Shown here piece after piece: positions 31,951 through 35,027 of a DNA stretch of 35,027 nucleotides. The DNA comes from an uncultured bacterium (GTDB lineage Bacteria > Bacillota_I > Bacilli_A > RFN20 > CAG-826), in the NCBI GenBank assembly GCA_949300345.1, contig CASGDR010000002.1, positions 1-35,027 on the forward strand, written 5' to 3'. Numbering within the stretch: position 1 is the first letter of the stretch; every line of letters begins with the position of its first letter. Both the position numbers and the translations under genes were made by a program. Under the pieces are notes generated by a model. That model had not been told where the DNA came from and ran no database searches. It worked only from the letters and a program-made list of their open reading frames with translations.

Positions 31951-33216
31951 CTAGCCTTCGGCCTTTGCCCTCAACTTTTCAGGCAATAGACGGTCCTTGT
32001 CCTTGGTAAGCTTAAGTACCGTTTCGTTTCCGAGCACGCACATGAGTAGGAATAACAAGACGGCATAGGGAAGGGCCAAGAAGGTAAAGGAAGAACCCAG
32101 GGCCCCGAAACTCGGGTTGATGACCAAGGTAGCGATGTAACCGCACCCCATCTGCACCGAGACGACGTTGGACGAGAGCTTTTCGCCGAAGCGGTCCGGG
32201 GTGGCGTGGATGATGGCGGGATATATGGGAGCGCAGCCTAGTCCGATCAGGACGACGCTGAAGGGGGCGAGGTAATTGTTCAAAGGGGCGCAGGCCATCA
32301 GGATCACTCCCAAAAGGACGATCGACTCCCCTAACCTTATCATGTTGCGGTCTTTGACCTTGAGGGACAAAGGACCGCTCAGGAAACGTCCGGCCATGAT
32401 GCCGAAGAAGAAATACGAGGTCCAGCGGCTGGCCACATCCCCGCTGACGCCCAGGCCGAAAACGCACATCGAGGAGAACCAACTGCCGACCAGCCATTCC
32501 GTGGCCGTATAGGCAAAAAAGGCCAATATTCCCATCCAAACCCCTCTGATTTTGAAGGTTTCCAAGAATGAAAGCGGGGCTTTCGAAGCATTTTGCTCCC
32601 GGGCCGGCAGCTCTTCCTTGACCCTTTTCCATAAGGGAATCGCAGCGAGGGAAACCAACAGGATGCAGGCCTGGATGCAACCCAGCACCAGAGCCCCTTT
32701 CCGCCAGCCGTTTAGATCAGTCAGGAAGAAGGAAACCAGAAAGGGCGAAAGGGTGGCACCGACGCCCCAGAAGGCGTGGAGCCAATTGAGGTGTATGGCC
32801 CTATAGTGGAGGGCCACATAGTCATTGAGAGTCGCATCGATGGCCCCGGCCCCGAGCCCAAGCGGGATGCAACTTAGGACCAAGACGGGAAAATTGGGGG
32901 CAAGGGAATAACAGATGAGTCCGGTGAGGGTCAATCCGATGGAAAGGACGATGACCCCGGCTTCGGTAAACCATTTGATGAACTTGACCGTCATGAATGC
33001 GGAGAAGATGGTGAAAAAGGAAGCGGTGACCGTCAGTATCCCTTGGTAGGATTCGCTGACAAAAAGGGAAGCGCTGATGCTAGGCCAGGCGGCCCCGATG
33101 AGTGAATCGGGAAGGCCTAACGAGATGAAAACCAGATAGATGATCAGTAGTAGAAGCACCGACATGGCCAGATGATTTTGCCATAACCAAAGCCAAAAGG
33201 AAGGGAAACCTTGCAA
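31951..33216 (-). CDS. MFS transporter, sugar-type permease
   Basis: Up to 421 residues with about twelve predicted membrane helices in two six-helix halves and a charged middle loop (about 205-225, RVKEELPAREQNASK). The first half has LGLPDSLIGAAWPSI and PLGLGAGAIDATLNDYVA, the form seen in FucP/YbjJ-like sugar and uncharacterised MFS carriers; the second has APIYPAIIH. The substrate is unknown; location beside glycolytic genes makes a sugar plausible. The start is uncertain: a TTG right after the preceding TGA gives 421 residues, while an ATG 17 codons in (33165) would still leave the first helix, and neither has a good Shine-Dalgarno site. Probably coupled to the broken regulator gene upstream. 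Confidence 0.85.
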   Translation of the reverse strand: MQGFPSFWLWLWQNHLAMSVLLLLIIYLVFISLGLPDSLIGAAWPSISASLFVSESYQGILTVTASFFTIFSAFMTVKFIKWFTEAGVIVLSIGLTLTGLICYSLAPNFPVLVLSCIPLGLGAGAIDATLNDYVALHYRAIHLNWLHAFWGVGATLSPFLVSFFLTDLNGWRKGALVLGCIQACILLVSLAAIPLWKRVKEELPAREQNASKAPLSFLETFKIRGVWMGILAFFAYTATEWLVGSWFSSMCVFGLGVSGDVASRWTSYFFFGIMAGRFLSGPLSLKVKDRNMIRLGESIVLLGVILMACAPLNNYLAPFSVVLIGLGCAPIYPAIIHATPDRFGEKLSSNVVSVQMGCGYIATLVINPSFGALGSSFTFLALPYAVLLFLLMCVLGNETVLKLTKDKDRLLPEKLRAKAEG

Positions 33217-33533
33217 TCAGATAATTTTCAGAAAGCGCCTCAGAAGAAAACCGAGGAAATGCGGGAAGGTATATATCCCCTCTAAGAAAGAGATGTTGTA
33301 GTCGCCGAGCTTTATCGCAAACCGGATGTCTGGGTATTTGGGGTCATCGATGAGTTCGACGGCGCTGAATCGAAAATCTCGGCCATTTGTTTCAAGGTCG
33401 AGATATCGGGTTCGACGATCCCTTTTTCCCAACGCGATACGGCCTGGGGGGTGACATTGAGTTTTTCGGCCAACTGCTTTTGGGTCAGCCCACTCTTGTT
33501 CCTATGTAAACGAATGCTGTTGCTTATATCCAT
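33217..33533 (-). pseudogene. XRE-family HTH regulator, split by a single-base frameshift
   Basis: From the ATG at 33533 the frame gives a clear Cro/cI-type helix-turn-helix (SIRLHRNKSGLTQKQLAEKL, then NVTPQAVSRWEKG) and ISTLKQMAEIF, then loses sense and runs on to 33312. The other frame (33217 to about 33375) continues as FSAVELIDDPKYPDIRFAIKL and ends with LGFLLRRFLKII. One extra T in the TTTT near 33373 would join them as one protein of about 105 residues: DNA-binding domain plus a small tail of unknown type. AGGAGG is 19 bases before the ATG, which is far. It lies directly before the MFS gene and probably controlled it. Real frameshift or sequence error cannot be separated here. Confidence 0.65.
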
Positions 33534-33602
33534 ATTTATTATGGTGCGGTTTCCTCCTGGGCCTATTCTTCCCCAAGCCTCACACTTCGCCAATCTACCA
33601 TC

Positions 33603-33692
33603 TGTTGAATTTCCTCAACAATTTGTTTATTCATTGCTTTAATATGATGCGCTTACAAATTCCAAATTGATTACAAACAATTTGTTGAATTT
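33603..33692. repeat. Paired repeat motifs in front of the XRE gene (possible operators)
   Basis: The 11-mer AACAATTTGTT occurs at 33617-33627 and 33676-33686, and the 10-mer TGTTGAATTT at 33603-33612 and 33683-33692. The motif is nearly palindromic. The first copy overlaps a candidate minus-strand -35 (TTGTTG, 18 bp, TAGATT) for the XRE gene. Autoregulation by the XRE protein would explain it. The remaining AT-rich stretch 33534-33809 between the XRE gene and the thrS promoter shows no gene. Confidence 0.45.
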
Positions 33693-33809
33693 GCGTTTTC
33701 ATTAGAAACAATCGAAACAAATCAGCTGCTCAAATTAAGATGTAGGCAATTCCAAAGACGGGAATGCCATATTTAAGACCCCTCCTTCTTTGATTTATTT
33801 ACATTAAGG

Positions 33810-33815
33810 TATATT
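33810..33815 (+). promoter_or_regulatory. Candidate -10 box of the thrS leader transcript
   Basis: TATATT lies in an AT-rich stretch with only a poor -35 (TCTTTG at 17 bp). It would start a leader of roughly 270 nt, the normal length for a T-box leader. Confidence 0.4.
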
Positions 33816-33821
33816 AGAGGC

Positions 33822-34080
33822 AAATGCCAACAAACACTCCTTCAGGGCATTCTCCAAAAGCCACTGGTTTTTGTTTTCTCATCTTTTCCCTTGAACCCTA
33901 AAAATAGGGAACTATCCTATAGGTGCGTTGACGGAGACCCTCTATACAGGCACCACTCCCGAGCATCCCGGGACATAACCGGGACGTAGCCCTGCGTTAA
34001 AGGCCAGAGAGCGTTTCAAAGAAAAGGAAACGAAGCAAGGTGGGACCGCGCCCTAGGCGCCCTTGCCCGCCTTTTGTTTT
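33822..34080 (+). promoter_or_regulatory. T-box riboswitch controlling thrS
   Basis: The T-box sequence AAGGTGGGACCGCG (34037-34050) differs from the AGGGTGGNACCGCG consensus at one base. Two exclusive folds are visible. Antiterminator: CAAGG (34036-34040) with CCTTG (34061-34065) and GCGCC (34048-34052) with GGCGC (34056-34060), leaving the 7-nt UGGGACC bulge that binds the uncharged tRNA 3' end. Terminator: GGTGGG (34039-34044) with CCCGCC (34066-34071), sharing the inner stem and followed by TTTTGTTTT. A stem III, CGTTTC/GAAACG (34012-34017 with 34027-34032), sits just before. Uncharged tRNA-Thr is the expected ligand since thrS follows. I could not fix the specifier codon; ACC triplets occur at 33937, 33952 and 33978. 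The 5' end is approximate. Confidence 0.9.
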
Positions 34081-34092
34081 ATGGAGGAGAGT

Positions 34093-35027
34093 ATGCAAAT
34101 CACTCTAAAGGGAAGCAAATACGAACTGGAAAAGGGAAGCACCGGCTTTGCTCTTCTTAAGGCGGCCCAGCCCAAGAACAAGAACAAGGTCGTGGCCATT
34201 AGGCTCAACGGGGAAATCCAGGAACTAGGAAGGGAACTCCTGGACGGGGAGGTAGAGCTCATTTACCAAGGTAGCCCCGAATCCTACGACGTGCTCAACC
34301 ACTCCTGCAGCCACCTCATGGCCCAGGCCATCAGCCACCTGTATCCAAACGCCAAGTTCGGGCTAGGACCCTCCATCGAAGAGGGCTTCTATTACGACAT
34401 CGATTTCGGCGATCAGGTGATCACTGAAGCCGATCTAGCCAAGATCGAAGAAGAGATGCATAGGCTCTCCAAAGCCGACGAGAAGATCATCCGGGAAGAT
34501 GTCGGGGGCGAGAGGGCCCTGGAGTTCTTCAAAGGCAACGAATACAAGGAAGAACTGATCAAGGAACACGCCAAGGAGGGCGAGCACATCACCATCTACA
34601 GGCAAGGCGATTGGTTCGACCTCTGCCGCGGGCCCCACGTGGCCTCCACCGGGCTCATCAAGCACTTCAAACTCCTCTCTTTGGCCGGCGCCTATTGGAG
34701 GGGCGATAGCTCCAGAAAGCAGCTCACCCGCATCTACGGCACCGCCTTCTTTGACGCGGAATCCCTGCAAAAGCACCTCGAAATCCTTGAAAAGCGCAAG
34801 GAAAACGACCACCGTAGGCTCGGCAAGCAACTCGGCCTATTCATGATCAGCGACTACGGCCCGGGCTTCCCCTTCTTCCTGCCCAAGGGCATGGTCCTAA
34901 AAAACACCCTGCTCGAGTATTGGCATGAGGTCCATAAAAGATACGGCTATCACGAAATCGAAACCCCGACCATGCTCAGCAAGGAACTCTGGCTCACCTC
35001 GGGGCACTGGGACCACTACAAGGACAA
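34093..35027 (+). CDS. thrS: Threonyl-tRNA synthetase (3' truncated by window)
   Basis: The first 311 residues, open to the window end. It charges tRNA-Thr with threonine. Order: an N-terminal TGS-like domain (1-60); the editing domain with HSCSHLMAQAISH (HxxxH) and the FDLCRGPH motif carrying the editing cysteine; and the beginning of the class II catalytic core with FFLPKGM and the motif-1 region TPTMLSKELWLTSGHWDHY. I chose the ATG at 34093 because GGAGGAG ends 3 bases before it; an in-frame ATG at 34081 lies within that Shine-Dalgarno area. The T-box leader makes expression respond to threonine starvation. Its place near dnaI/dnaB is the usual one in Bacilli. Confidence 0.97.
   Translation, partial: MQITLKGSKYELEKGSTGFALLKAAQPKNKNKVVAIRLNGEIQELGRELLDGEVELIYQGSPESYDVLNHSCSHLMAQAISHLYPNAKFGLGPSIEEGFYYDIDFGDQVITEADLAKIEEEMHRLSKADEKIIREDVGGERALEFFKGNEYKEELIKEHAKEGEHITIYRQGDWFDLCRGPHVASTGLIKHFKLLSLAGAYWRGDSSRKQLTRIYGTAFFDAESLQKHLEILEKRKENDHRRLGKQLGLFMISDYGPGFPFFLPKGMVLKNTLLEYWHEVHKRYGYHEIETPTMLSKELWLTSGHWDHYKD

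Noticed and set aside
33824-33901. 25-codon ORF with three Thr codons and AGAGG upstream, ahead of thrS: a possible leader peptide, with a CAAAAGCC/GGTTTTTG hairpin after it
   Set aside because: The candidate promoter would start transcription at or after the Shine-Dalgarno site, Thr codons are not clustered, and the T-box already explains thrS control.

Overview
The window looks like chromosomal DNA from an anaerobic, fermentative low-GC-type Gram-positive (Bacillota, class Bacilli in the broad sense, perhaps an uncultured Erysipelotrichia- or Mollicutes-related gut lineage). Reasons: the order dnaE-polA-mutM/coaE with dnaB-dnaI and thrS nearby is a Bacilli signature; DnaI and the Bacillus-type DnaB are present; thrS has a T-box leader; Shine-Dalgarno sites are of the GGAGG type; and the redox and energy genes (flavodiiron protein, acetate kinase, PfkA, Pyk) suit an oxygen-avoiding fermenter. 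TGA is used as a stop, so the code is standard despite the Mollicutes-like gene set. The lineage is inferred, not shown.

Layout. 1-196: the 3' end of an ABC exporter, then a shared terminator. 234-7307 (minus strand): carbohydrate storage block with two tandem esterase paralogues, then glgB, glgP, an all-alpha dUTPase and a small membrane protein, the last three joined by 1-nt overlaps. 7392-9598 (plus): ackA-nrnA. 9780-10569: a decayed or mis-assembled lipoprotein gene. 10794-12653 (minus): a four-domain flavodiiron protein. 12762-16477 (minus): a heterodimeric ABC exporter pair under a promoter that carries a perfect 17-bp palindrome. 16787-19428 (plus): a MacB/FtsX-type ABC pair. 19457-26420 (plus): dnaE, polA and a fused mutM-coaE gene. 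26417-28449 (minus): dnaB-dnaI, with a DnaI that has lost its ATPase motifs. 28575-31854 (plus): pfkA-pyk-ROK kinase glycolytic operon. 31951-33533 (minus): an MFS transporter behind a frameshifted XRE regulator. 33822-35027 (plus): T-box leader and the 5' part of thrS.

How it fits together. GlgP releases glucose-1-phosphate from glycogen built with GlgB; the ROK sugar kinase, PfkA and Pyk feed glycolysis, and AckA makes ATP from acetyl phosphate. DnaB/DnaI load the helicase, DnaE and PolA synthesise DNA, while MutM, dUTPase and NrnA handle oxidised guanine, dUTP and nano-RNA.

I found no clear new multi-gene defence or mobile system, no CRISPR array, no rRNA or tRNA and no insertion sequence. 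The most unusual points are the MutM-CoaE fusion, the ATPase-dead DnaI, the flavodiiron protein with fused flavin reductase and short-spaced rubredoxin, the histone-H1-like tail on GlgB, and the palindrome in the exporter promoter. Three apparent single-base deletions (two in the lipoprotein gene, one in the XRE gene) may be real decay or assembly errors.
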